Part shown: in pieces, positions 52,177 through 59,978 of the stretch | Layout of the letters: each line of letters begins with the position of its first letter | Position numbering within the stretch: position 1 is the first letter of the stretch | Assembly (NCBI GenBank): GCA_023389575.1 | Contig: JAEWEG010000018.1 | Location: 124,001-188,000, forward strand | Length of the DNA: 64,000 nucleotides | Origin: Chloroflexota bacterium | GTDB taxonomy: Bacteria; Chloroflexota; Chloroflexia; Thermomicrobiales; UBA6265 | Direction: 5' to 3' | Translations under genes and position numbers: made by a program | The notes under the pieces: generated by a model | What the model was told of the DNA's origin: nothing | Database searches by the model: none | The model's input: the letters and a program-made list of their open reading frames with translations, nothing else

Positions 52177-53622
52177 ATGCACGGACGTGAGTTTCAATCG
52201 ACCGCGGAAATGATGCAGACGGCCAACGGGATTGTCCGCATCGAAGAAGACGGCGTGGAAATCCTCGACCCCAGCGCATTGCGCGGGCGTCTCATCGATC
52301 GCATCGTCTGGTCCGCCGTGTTTGGCGAAGGCGAGCTCCAGCTCCAGTCCCGCTGGCTCATTCGCCACCTCGCCGAGGCATCCGGCGCCTGGACCGCATC
52401 CATTCACGACCTGTACATGGCCGCCGGTCGTGAGGCGTACGCGAATATCACCACACCCGCCATTAACCTCCGCGCCATGGCCTACGACCTCGCGCGAGCC
52501 GTGTTCCAGGCCGCCCACGAAACCGGCACCCGGCAGGTGATCTTCGAACTTGCCCGCTCCGAGATGGGATACACCCAGCAACGACCCGCGGAATACGCCT
52601 CCGTTGTCCTCGGCGCGGCCATTCGCGAAGGGTGGCAGGGGCCGGTCTTCATCCAGGGTGATCATTACCAGATCAGCCTCAAGGCGTGGGGGCAGGACCC
52701 GGAAGCCGAGATCGAGGCCGTGCGCAACCTCGCGAGGGAGGCCATCCAGGCGGGGTACGGAAATATCGATATCGACACCTCCACCCTGGTCGACCTCTCC
52801 AGGGACACCCTGGCCGAGCAGCAGCGCACCAACTACACCTACACCGCCGAGCTGACCGCCGCCATTCGCGAGGTGGAGCCACCAGGCATCACAATCTCGG
52901 TTGGCGGCGAGATCGGTGAGGTAGGGACCACCAACAGCACCGTCGAGGACCTCGAGGCGTTCATGGAGGGCTACCTCTCCGAACTGACCCGCCTGGAAGG
53001 AGAGCTTGGACGTTCGATCACGGGCATCAGCAAGATCAGCGTCCAGACTGGAACCAGCCACGGAGGCATCGTGTTGCCGGACGGTTCCATCAAGGAAGTC
53101 AGCGTTGACTTCGACACGCTCGCTCGCCTGTCCGAGGTCTCCCGCACCAAATACGGACTGGGCGGCGCCGTGCAGCATGGCGCGTCGACGCTCCCCGAAA
53201 CCGCGTTCGACAGGTTCGCCTCATCCAACGCGGTGGAGGTGCATCTCGCGACCGCGTTCCAGAACGCGATCTTCGATTCGCCGTATTTCCCCGCCGACCT
53301 CCTCGAAAAGATCCACGCCTACCTCGACGAGAACCATGCGGACGAACGCAAGGACGGTCAAACCGACACGCAGTTCTATTACAACGCGCGCAAGCGGGCC
53401 ATCGGCCCATTCAAGCGGGAACTGTGGACGCTGTCCGACGAGATCAAGGATGGGATTCTCTCCCATCTCCGTGGGCGTTTCGCCCTGATCATGCGCGAAC
53501 TCGGGGTGGCGGGGAAGGGCGATATCGTCACCCGCCATGTGAAGCATGTGCCGTTCCCGGTCCACATGCCTGACGGCGGCGAACCGCTCACCAACGTGGA
53601 TCTCGGAGACGAGGGAGAGTAG
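52177..53622 (+). CDS. Class II fructose-bisphosphate aldolase family protein, long form
   Basis: 481 residues from ATG 52177, with GGGAG 8 bases upstream (GTG 52171 is a poorer choice). It is a TIM-barrel zinc aldolase by 'VFIQGDHYQISLKAWG' (Asp/His ligands), 'NIDIDTSTLVDLSRDTLAEQQRTN', 'ITISVGGEIGEVGTTNSTVEDL', 'ISVQTGTSHGGIVLPDG' and 'GGAVQHGASTLP'. It is longer than typical FbaA/KbaY (about 300) by an N-terminal and a C-terminal extension. Members of this long form have no clear assigned substrate; a sugar-phosphate aldol reaction is expected. Confidence 0.8.
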   Translation: MHGREFQSTAEMMQTANGIVRIEEDGVEILDPSALRGRLIDRIVWSAVFGEGELQLQSRWLIRHLAEASGAWTASIHDLYMAAGREAYANITTPAINLRAMAYDLARAVFQAAHETGTRQVIFELARSEMGYTQQRPAEYASVVLGAAIREGWQGPVFIQGDHYQISLKAWGQDPEAEIEAVRNLAREAIQAGYGNIDIDTSTLVDLSRDTLAEQQRTNYTYTAELTAAIREVEPPGITISVGGEIGEVGTTNSTVEDLEAFMEGYLSELTRLEGELGRSITGISKISVQTGTSHGGIVLPDGSIKEVSVDFDTLARLSEVSRTKYGLGGAVQHGASTLPETAFDRFASSNAVEVHLATAFQNAIFDSPYFPADLLEKIHAYLDENHADERKDGQTDTQFYYNARKRAIGPFKRELWTLSDEIKDGILSHLRGRFALIMRELGVAGKGDIVTRHVKHVPFPVHMPDGGEPLTNVDLGDEGE

Positions 53623-53677
53623 GGACTAGCCGATTTGTCCGGATGAGTTCGAAGGAGGCCCGCACTGCCTCCTCCAC

Positions 53678-54430
53678 TCACCTGTCCGACAGCCCGTTGG
53701 GAGAGCCCGTGGTCTTCGTTCCGGTGATGGTGATCTTGGTGCTTAGCGATCCGAGGCGGGGTAGGTCGTGCCCCGCCTCGCGCCTGTCTCGCCAGGCGCG
53801 CACGGTGTGTTCGATCTCCGAATCATGGCGCACCATCCCGCCCCAGACCAGCGCCCCGAACTGGAGCACGTTCAGGTGGGGCGAGCCGGACGCCACCATC
53901 GTGGAAACCCGCAATCCGGCATCCTCAAGCATCGCCTTAAGTTCATGCCGCCGGTAATGACGATGCCACCCTTTCATCTTCGTTTCCTCGAGATCCTTGC
54001 CGATCCCGGTGATGTCCTGCGCGTAGCGATACATGTTGAGCGAATCCAGCCAGGTGAGTGGCCCTTCCAGCGGCACCCGCGCCACCAGGGTGCCGCCCGG
54101 CGCGAGAAGGCTGGAGATGGCGGCGAGCCACGCTTCCTCGTCGAGCACATGTTCCAGCACATCGAGGGCCACCACCCGCGTGGCCGAGCCGCTGGGCAAG
54201 CCGAAGTCGGGTTCGGCCTCCTCCACCGGAATGCTCGCCACGATTCCCTCGTCGCCTCGCGAGCCGACCCGGACCCTGACAACCGTCTTGTTGTCATCCG
54301 TGTGGGTGCTGAGTTCCACAGGTTCGCCGGCTGTGGGATGTGTGGTAGTCGATGCCGCGTTTATGGCTGTTTCAGTCAAGCGTGGTCGTCCTGGGATAAA
54401 CCGGATCGTCGTCAGTTCGTATACTCCCAT
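53678..54430 (-). CDS. Class I SAM-dependent methyltransferase-like protein
   Basis: 250 residues. 'ATRVVALDVLEHVLDEEAWLAAISSLLAPGGTLVARVPLEGP' is the motif IV-VI region of type 11/23 methyltransferases; 'KGWHRHYRRHELKAMLEDAGLRVSTM' is also typical. The Gly-rich motif I that binds SAM (GxGxG) is not apparent, so activity is questionable. Divergent from the gene at 54475 with a 44-base gap, so the two must share a promoter region. The exact start is uncertain, since no clear ribosome-binding site precedes ATG 54430. Confidence 0.6.
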   Translation of the reverse strand: MGVYELTTIRFIPGRPRLTETAINAASTTTHPTAGEPVELSTHTDDNKTVVRVRVGSRGDEGIVASIPVEEAEPDFGLPSGSATRVVALDVLEHVLDEEAWLAAISSLLAPGGTLVARVPLEGPLTWLDSLNMYRYAQDITGIGKDLEETKMKGWHRHYRRHELKAMLEDAGLRVSTMVASGSPHLNVLQFGALVWGGMVRHDSEIEHTVRAWRDRREAGHDLPRLGSLSTKITITGTKTTGSPNGLSDR

Positions 54431-54474
54431 ACATCGAAGCCGGAAGTCTGGCGCACGCCGCCCGGAGAACCGTC

Positions 54475-55248
54475 ATGAACGTCATTTCCCTGCATCCCAT
54501 TGATCCCGCCATCGTGGACGAGTACGTGTCCGTGCTAAACGGCCAACCGCCTCGGCCCGAGTGGAGTGCCTGGTTTCGCGACTCGCTGCGCCAGGATCTT
54601 GCCCGGAGCCGCGCCGGTGACGAGGCCGCCGCCAACCGCATTACCCACGGGCTTGCCCATGCGTTGAGCGCGGGAGGACCCGCCTTCACCTCCAACCCGT
54701 TTGGCCTGTCCTTCTGGGAAGCCCAGGTCGATCGTCCGATCGGGATGTTGATGCGACCACCATCACGGCTTTTCCTCGACGCCGGGCTCGACCAGGCCGC
54801 GGCCCGGGCCATGCCCATACGCCTCGATTTCCAACTCGGCATGATGGGCGGCGCATACATCCCCGCCAGGCTGGTCGACCAGGCGGCACAGATGCTCGAC
54901 GAGCATCTCGAGCGCTCGGCCCGGCGCTTGGCCGAGGCCGAATACGACGCCGTGGCGTCCGCTGGCCTGATGTACGAGGCGCTCACGTTCGCACGCGAGC
55001 GGGGCGTCGGCCTGTTCGAGGCGCAGGATATCGTGGGGCCGGGAGGCGAGGCGCTTCCTGGTACGTCGGTGGTGATGCCCGACCCTCGCCGGTGGGATCG
55101 CACGCTGGTGGCCCGCATCGAGGAAGCCATCACGCCACCGAAGCAGCCTGGGCTGCTCCAGCGAATGTTTGGGCGGGGCAAGACCCCGGCCGCCTCGAAC
55201 GGGTACCATCCCGAGGGCGGCACCGGTGGGGATGCCGGCAACGAGTGA
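54475..55248 (+). CDS. Protein of unknown function upstream of the HPr-kinase-like gene
   Basis: 257 residues, soluble, no signal peptide. Helical sequence throughout: 'HPIDPAIVDEYVSVLNGQPPRPEWSAWFRDSL', 'GGAYIPARLVDQAAQMLDEHLERSARRLAEAEYDAVASAGLMYEALTFARERG' and a Pro/Gly-rich C-terminus. I do not recognise a family. It ends 15 bases before the HPr-kinase-like gene in the same direction, so the two form a likely operon leading into the PqqD-Tat region. Confidence 0.6.
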   Translation: MNVISLHPIDPAIVDEYVSVLNGQPPRPEWSAWFRDSLRQDLARSRAGDEAAANRITHGLAHALSAGGPAFTSNPFGLSFWEAQVDRPIGMLMRPPSRLFLDAGLDQAAARAMPIRLDFQLGMMGGAYIPARLVDQAAQMLDEHLERSARRLAEAEYDAVASAGLMYEALTFARERGVGLFEAQDIVGPGGEALPGTSVVMPDPRRWDRTLVARIEEAITPPKQPGLLQRMFGRGKTPAASNGYHPEGGTGGDAGNE

Positions 55249-55263
55249 GGTTAGTAGTCAATC

Positions 55264-56109
55264 GTGGTTCTTCCAACAGACCGTCGCCAGGATGCGCTCA
55301 GCCTCGTCTTTCGCTCGCATGGCCTGACCATCGGAATTGACCTGGACGACCCTGCCCTGTTCGAGCCCGTCTCTGATCAGCTTCCTCCTGGCGAGTTGGT
55401 GCCGGCCGGAGCTGCCGAGCCGTTCGATCGCGCCTACCGGATCACGTGGCTGGACGAGGAAGCATCCCCGCACGGAGTCTCTGGCTATCAGATGTACGTG
55501 AATGATGAGCCATCTGGCCCAACTTTTCGAGACCCGCAAATTATCGTGGAGCGGCTTGAGTCCGACCTCCAGATCTATATCGCGGAATTCGCCGATCCTC
55601 ATCTGTTCCTCCATGCGGGAGTGGTTCGGTGGCATGGGAAAACGATCGTCCTTCCCGGCAAAACCCACGCTGGAAAATCGACCCTCGTCCGGGCGTTGGT
55701 CAATGCTGGCGCCACGTACTTCTCCGACGAGTTCGCCGTACTGGACCATGAGGGCCGGGTCCTCCCGTATCCGCGAAAGCTCTCGCACCGCGAGGGCCCG
55801 CTGGGACCGGCTGGCCGCATAGACATGGCCGCCCACGCGCCGGAGCCGGGAGAGAACCTGCAACCGCTTCCTGTCGACCTTGTCGCGCTGATCCGCTACG
55901 AAGCCGGTTCCGAGTGGGAGGCGACCGAGCTTCGCGGGGCGCGGGCGGTCGTCGCCATGAGTGAGCACATGGTGCCCATTCGCCGGCGCCCCGCCGAGAC
56001 GCTCGCGATGCTGGCACGCGTGGCCGCCACCGCCGCCGTATATCAGTGCACCCGCCCCGACCTCGACACCGCGATCGACTGGATTCGCACCATTGTGGCG
56101 GAGCCGTAG
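55264..56109 (+). CDS. HPr kinase/phosphorylase-like protein (HprK-related)
   Basis: 281 residues starting at GTG 55264. The C-terminal half is the HPrK-type P-loop domain: 'LFLHAGVVRWHGKTIVLPGKTHAGKSTLVRALVNAGATYFSDEFAVLD' contains Walker A (GKTHAGKS) and the downstream Ser-Asp-Glu that replaces the usual catalytic Asp pair. The N-terminal HPrK domain is absent or diverged, as in HprK-related kinases seen next to PqqD-like proteins and in some lasso-peptide clusters. It may phosphorylate a small protein or peptide. The PqqD-Tat gene starts 358 bases later. Co-function is inferred from proximity. Confidence 0.75.
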   Translation: MVLPTDRRQDALSLVFRSHGLTIGIDLDDPALFEPVSDQLPPGELVPAGAAEPFDRAYRITWLDEEASPHGVSGYQMYVNDEPSGPTFRDPQIIVERLESDLQIYIAEFADPHLFLHAGVVRWHGKTIVLPGKTHAGKSTLVRALVNAGATYFSDEFAVLDHEGRVLPYPRKLSHREGPLGPAGRIDMAAHAPEPGENLQPLPVDLVALIRYEAGSEWEATELRGARAVVAMSEHMVPIRRRPAETLAMLARVAATAAVYQCTRPDLDTAIDWIRTIVAEP

Positions 56110-56151
56110 ATCAGGTCACTCCCAGTCCACTCTCACTTCGACAAGAGAAAA

Positions 56152-56194
56152 GCAAATACAAAGCCGCTCAGCCTTCGAGCGGCTTTGTATTTGC
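56152..56194. terminator. Perfect 18-base hairpin after the HPr-kinase-like gene
   Basis: GCAAATACAAAGCCGCTC and its exact complement flank a 7-base loop. No clean U-tract follows. It lies in the AT-richer gap 56110-56467, which otherwise holds only the PqqD-Tat promoter region. Confidence 0.6.
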
Positions 56195-56348
56195 CTATGT
56201 TCCCATGAACCTCTTTTGCCTCTGTGCCGTTGAGTGAACTCCAGTCGCATGACTGAGCACGGAATTGTTTGCTTACTGGGGTGAAGCGTGGGTGTCGGGT
56301 ACCAGATAACGATCATCACCTCACCTCGAATAGAGTCTGTCCGGAAAT

Positions 56349-56457
56349 AGTACCGTAGTCCTATATATACATAGACCTCATATGGACTATTGTGATGCAA
56401 GGTACTACCATTTGCCAAAAGGGTCCTGGTACTTTGAACCCAGTTACAAGGCAAATG
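56349..56457 (+). promoter_or_regulatory. GGTACT half-site cluster and leader hairpin before the first PqqD-Tat gene
   Basis: AGTACC at 56349, GGTACT at 56401 and GGTACT at 56428 lie upstream of the start at 56468. CATTTGCC (56409-56416) and GGCAAATG (56450-56457) form an exact inverted repeat that encloses a second pair, GGGT/ACCC. The GGGGG ribosome-binding site follows directly. AT-rich TATATATAC at about 56362 may contain a -10. The same hexamers recur before the second gene (59081-59134). Confidence 0.55.
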
Positions 56458-56467
56458 GGGGTTACTC

Positions 56468-57031
56468 ATGTCTCAGCGCGACGAACATATTTTGCCAGGG
56501 GCCCGGATCGAGGACTTGGTGATCACCGAATCTGGCAACGAACTGTTGGTTTACGATACGAGGACTCACGTCATTCATCACCTCAATCCAACCGCCACGA
56601 CTATCTGGCGTCTGTTGGCCAGTCAACAGACACTTGCCAGCTTGCAGCGCGAGGCATCCGTCATCCTCGGTCTGGAAGTAAGTCGTGAAGCCGCTGAGGC
56701 CGCCCTTTCATCGCTCGACAGCCTTAACTTGCTGGATGGTCACATTGCATTCGGCGCCAAGCCCGCAAACCCGTCTCGCCGCCGGTTCCTCAAGCGCGCC
56801 GCCGCAGTCGGTGTCGCCGTACCGGTCATAGCGTCGATTACCGCTCCTGCCGCGCACGCTTCGGGAGGCACTGCGTGTGGTGACACGAGGGTTACGGTTT
56901 CTGAATGCTGGGAAGACTACATGTCGTGTTGGACCGGTACGCCTGGTGAGGGAAATTGCGGAAAGTGTATTCCCAAGAATAAAGGTGAGTGGGAATGCAA
57001 CTGTAGCGCCGGATGCGAAAAAGCCAATTGA
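56468..57031 (+). CDS. PqqD-like domain fused to an internal Tat signal and an 8-Cys tail
   Basis: 187 residues. Residues 1-95 are PqqD-like (RRE fold): 'LVITESGNELLVYDTRTHVIHHLNPTATTIWRLL' with the HxLN hallmark, followed by 'ALSSLDSLNLLDG'. At 103-109 is SRRRFLK, a twin-arginine motif, then hydrophobic 'AAAVGVAVPVIASITAPAAHA', so signal peptidase should cut after A131. The remaining 56 residues carry eight Cys (including NCGKC and CNCSAGC) and no membrane segment. The PqqD domain would stay in the cytoplasm as a leader; the tail would be exported folded. This is a paralogue of the protein at 59144. No family name is known to me. Confidence 0.78.
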   Translation: MSQRDEHILPGARIEDLVITESGNELLVYDTRTHVIHHLNPTATTIWRLLASQQTLASLQREASVILGLEVSREAAEAALSSLDSLNLLDGHIAFGAKPANPSRRRFLKRAAAVGVAVPVIASITAPAAHASGGTACGDTRVTVSECWEDYMSCWTGTPGEGNCGKCIPKNKGEWECNCSAGCEKAN

Positions 57032-57131
57032 GCTAGTACACGAAGCGTTCCAGCAAGGGACTGTGTATACATGTGACCCGAGGCGGCAGGTTTGCCATGC
57101 AGCGGCTGGATCGATGTGGGCCTATAAGAGC

Positions 57132-57186
57132 CGGCAGAAGAAGGGAGGGTGAGCGAATCCATCGCTCACCCTCCCTTCTTCTGCCG
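57132..57186. terminator. Perfect 24-base-pair hairpin, bidirectional terminator
   Basis: Arms 57132-57155 and 57163-57186 are exact complements (CGGCAGAAGAAGGGAGGG...) around a 7-base loop. It lies between the convergent PqqD-Tat gene (+) and the MauE-thioredoxin gene (-). The stem is longer than any other hairpin in this window. The rest of the 57032-57220 gap has no gene. Confidence 0.8.
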
Positions 57187-57220
57187 AAAAGCTGATCGCT
57201 ACTGCTATACTCTCACATCG

Positions 57221-58801
57221 TCAACTTGTTACTGGGTCGAGTTCCAGGACCTCTTCGAGCAGCGTCATCACCGAGTCGGCGCCGATCGCCAGGGGCGAGG
57301 CAACCTTGCCTTCGGCATCGAGCTTTATCGCGGATGGCGTCCCGTTCGCCCCGAACGCCTTGCCCATCGTGAACCCGTCGTCGATCACCATCCGGGACTT
57401 CAGGCCCTGCTCCCTGTTGGCCTCGATGTCGCCCTGGGAAACGATCAGAACGCGGGATAACTTGTCGCCCGCCTCGTCCTCGATCTCCTTGAGGTCCGGA
57501 ATCATCCGCTGGCAGAACCCGCAGCCGACGTTCCAGAACACCACCACGGCCGGTTCGCCGAGGAAGTCGTCCAGCCCCAGGAACCCACCCTCGGTGGTGG
57601 GGAGTGGCAACCGGGAGGCGGAACTGCCGACCTCGGGCCCCTCGGCCTTGCGCAGGAAGTTTGCGATATCGTTCGGGTCGTCGTTGCCAGGGTTGAGCGA
57701 GCCGTTGCCATTGCTCGGGGCTGGCTGGTCCTTGCTGAACGTCCGGGACACCAGGTCCCGGATCGAGTCACGGCCCGCCGCGTACGGCTCCCGGATGACG
57801 CCATCGGCGTCGATCAGCACGGCTGAAGGCGTTCCGCGCACCTCATAGTCCGTGTAGACCTCCCATTCCTCCTGCACGGCGATGTTCTTCACACCCAGCT
57901 CAACGAACTTTTCGCGATTGGCTTCGTCGGTGCCGCGGCTGATGACCGCGATCGGCAGCTCGTCGCCGAATCGCTGCTGCCACTCGGCGATGTCCGGTGT
58001 CAGCGCCTTGCACGGTCCACACTTGGGATCGGCGAACATGAGAAGCGTCCGCTTGCCTGGCACCTGGATCGAATCCAGCGTCACTCGCTCGCCATCCAGG
58101 CCCCGCAAATCGAAGTTGGGCGCCTTGCGCTCCGGCTCCTCGACCACCTCCGGAGCCTCAGAGGCGGTTCCGGCCTCATCGCCCTGGATCGTCACCGGGT
58201 GTTCCGCGAGCAGTTCGATCCGGTTCGCCAGATCCGCCTGCAGGTCCACGATGTCGGTGTTGAGCGCCACGATAGTGGTGTTGAGCGCCACCAGCTTGCG
58301 GAGGTACAGGCCAATCATGGCGAGGGCGGCCAGCACGCCAAGCCCGATCAGGGTCTGCGCCTCGCCATCGCGCGAGAGGCTGTCGAACCAGTCGACTGGT
58401 CCCACCGCGCCCTGTCCCACGATGGCGACCGCCGCCAGCGTCAGCACGGCGTTACGAATGAGCGTGGGCCACCCCGCGGGCTCGGAATGGATTTGCCCGA
58501 AGCAGTGGCAGTCTGGTTGCCGTCCCTTGCTGAGGTTGTAGCCAATCGCCACGATGAAGGCGATGAAGAGCAGCGCCGCCAGCAGCGCCGCCCATCGCGC
58601 CGTCGCGCCCCACAGCAGGCCCACGCCCAGCACCAGTTCCACCGCCGGGAGGGCGACGCCGCCGGTCCTGGCGTATTGCTCTGGAACGCCAAAGTCCTGC
58701 ACGGCCTGCCGGGAGCCGCCCAGATCGCGGAATTTTCCAACGGCCGCGACGATAAGCACGCCCGCGAGCACGATTTGCAGCAAAACGATCAGTGTATCCA
58801 C
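57221..58801 (-). CDS. MauE-like membrane domain fused to two thioredoxin-like domains
   Basis: 526 residues. Residues 1-135 are MauE/DoxX-like: four hydrophobic helices with the Cys-x-Cys of 'DCHCFGQ' (98-100). A fifth helix (150-168) and a coiled coil (172-200, 'TTIVALNTDIVDLQADLANRI') follow. Thioredoxin domain 1 (about 225-355) has CGPC at 261-264, domain 2 (about 400-520) has CGFC at 427-430, each with a cis-Pro 'GTPSA' motif. It resembles MauE plus two TlpA/MauD-type domains in one chain: a quinone-linked membrane redox module feeding disulfide exchange outside. Placed between two Cys-rich exported proteins, it likely handles their cysteines. Confidence 0.83.
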   Translation of the reverse strand: MDTLIVLLQIVLAGVLIVAAVGKFRDLGGSRQAVQDFGVPEQYARTGGVALPAVELVLGVGLLWGATARWAALLAALLFIAFIVAIGYNLSKGRQPDCHCFGQIHSEPAGWPTLIRNAVLTLAAVAIVGQGAVGPVDWFDSLSRDGEAQTLIGLGVLAALAMIGLYLRKLVALNTTIVALNTDIVDLQADLANRIELLAEHPVTIQGDEAGTASEAPEVVEEPERKAPNFDLRGLDGERVTLDSIQVPGKRTLLMFADPKCGPCKALTPDIAEWQQRFGDELPIAVISRGTDEANREKFVELGVKNIAVQEEWEVYTDYEVRGTPSAVLIDADGVIREPYAAGRDSIRDLVSRTFSKDQPAPSNGNGSLNPGNDDPNDIANFLRKAEGPEVGSSASRLPLPTTEGGFLGLDDFLGEPAVVVFWNVGCGFCQRMIPDLKEIEDEAGDKLSRVLIVSQGDIEANREQGLKSRMVIDDGFTMGKAFGANGTPSAIKLDAEGKVASPLAIGADSVMTLLEEVLELDPVTS

Positions 58802-59080
58802 GCGTATTCCTGTTCAAACGTAGCCGCGATATCGCCCGGACTTCCTGCCGAAATCCTAACCCACCGCAATCCGCTTTCCCATATGAAGTGAGACCCGTTT
58901 GCCGGAGGTATCAGCCGCAACCGCTCCCCGAAGACCGTGGTCGATTCTGGCATGCCTTTCTTGCCGCGGCTGGACATGCGAGTCGAGCGATGGCTGTCTG
59001 CGTCCTCTAATCGAGCAGCCTCCAAAGGACATCTGGATCTCGGATCGATTGGGCAGCATGGCCTGTTTCCATGAGAGGCT

Positions 59081-59134
59081 GGTACTCAGGTACTATGTGA
59101 GGTAATATGCCTAACGGGTCAGTACCATGGTACT
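59081..59134 (+). promoter_or_regulatory. GGTACT cluster with palindrome before the second PqqD-Tat gene
   Basis: GGTACT occurs at 59081 and 59089 as a direct repeat, and AGTACCATGGTACT (59121-59134) is a perfect palindrome made of two head-to-head copies. TAATAT (59103-59108) between them is a good -10, so the direct repeats lie near the -35 and the palindrome near the start of the transcript. The rest of the 58802-59143 gap has no gene I can support. Confidence 0.6.
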
Positions 59135-59143
59135 AATGCTAGC

Positions 59144-59725
59144 ATGAAAGTAGAGAGCATGATTTCTGATTGGACTGGGGCCTTGCCGGCGGCGCGCTCT
59201 GAGCATCTCGTGATTACGGAGTTAGGCAACGAACTCTTGGCTTACGACACCGGCAGCCATCAACTTCATCAGTTGAACCCGGTCGCGACGGCGGTGTGGC
59301 GCTCGTTGGACGGCATCCGAAACGCGGCGGACGTGCTCGTTCTGGTCCGTGCCGAGCTGGATACAGTCGTTACACTGGATTCCATCCTGCTCGCCCTGTC
59401 GACACTCAGTGACGCCAACCTGCTTACATCACCGATCGAGGTAGGGGCCGTTCTGGGCAACCAGAGTCGGCGGGGCTTCCTCAAGAAGCTCGGAATCGCG
59501 GGTGTGGCCGTCCCCATGGTCGCCTCAGTGAGCGCGCCGCTCGCAGCAGCGCACTCCTCGGGGACTTGTAAAAGTGATTGCAACTTCATTATCACCAAGG
59601 AGGATGAACTCAACTGGCAGAGGGGTTATCCGTGCTACAACCCAAGAAATCCAGGCAATTCGGCCGGACAGTGTCTGGGAATTTGCCAGAAGACAAGGGT
59701 AGGCGAGCCGTCATATTGCGGCTGA
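59144..59725 (+). CDS. PqqD-like domain fused to an internal Tat signal and a 6-Cys tail
   Basis: 193 residues (178-188 if ATG 59159 is used). 'HLVITELGNELLAYDTGSHQLHQLNPVATAVWRSL' is the PqqD-like core, with the HxLN-type 'HQLN'. SRRGFLKK at 108-115 begins a Tat signal with 'GVAVPMVASVSAPLAAA', cut near residue 136. The tail of about 57 residues has six Cys, including 'TCKSDC' and 'QCLGIC'. Its PqqD and signal parts match those of 56468-57031 closely, but its tail is almost unrelated apart from Cys spacing and length. This leader-conserved, core-variable pattern is typical of modified peptides. Confidence 0.78.
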   Translation: MKVESMISDWTGALPAARSEHLVITELGNELLAYDTGSHQLHQLNPVATAVWRSLDGIRNAADVLVLVRAELDTVVTLDSILLALSTLSDANLLTSPIEVGAVLGNQSRRGFLKKLGIAGVAVPMVASVSAPLAAAHSSGTCKSDCNFIITKEDELNWQRGYPCYNPRNPGNSAGQCLGICQKTRVGEPSYCG

Positions 59726-59768
59726 GGCAATGTTTCGTGGGGTCGCCTAAGTTCCTTCGGCAATATGG

Positions 59769-59978
59769 TCAGGTGTGACGTTCATCGTCCAATTGCCGCA
59801 ATGCCTCCAAACGTCCGGCGCGCGCCCACCGTGAAGTCTCCGGTGGGCGCGTCGGCGTTTCTGGCGCTGGCTGGCTCTCACGCAGCGCCGTGGTGACCGC
59901 CGCCACGATCGCGGCCAATTCTTCGGGCGACGGTTCCGGGCTCACCAAAATGATGGGCTTCTGCTGATCCTCGTTCAC
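59769..59978 (-). CDS. Acyl-CoA carboxylase epsilon subunit-like protein
   Basis: 69 residues. 'EPSPEELAAIVAAVTTALRES' and 'SRWARAGRLEALRQLD' match the small AccE/PccE subunit that stabilises acyl-CoA carboxylase complexes in Actinobacteria and relatives. It overlaps the carboxylase beta gene by 4 bases (ATGA), which strongly supports the call. Confidence 0.78.
   Translation of the reverse strand: MNEDQQKPIILVSPEPSPEELAAIVAAVTTALRESQPAPETPTRPPETSRWARAGRLEALRQLDDERHT

Noticed and set aside
56468..59725. Methylamine dehydrogenase small subunits
   Set aside because: MauE-like partner and Tat/Cys layout are suggestive, but the tails are only about 56 residues, lack the size and Trp pair for a TTQ cofactor, and no large subunit is present.
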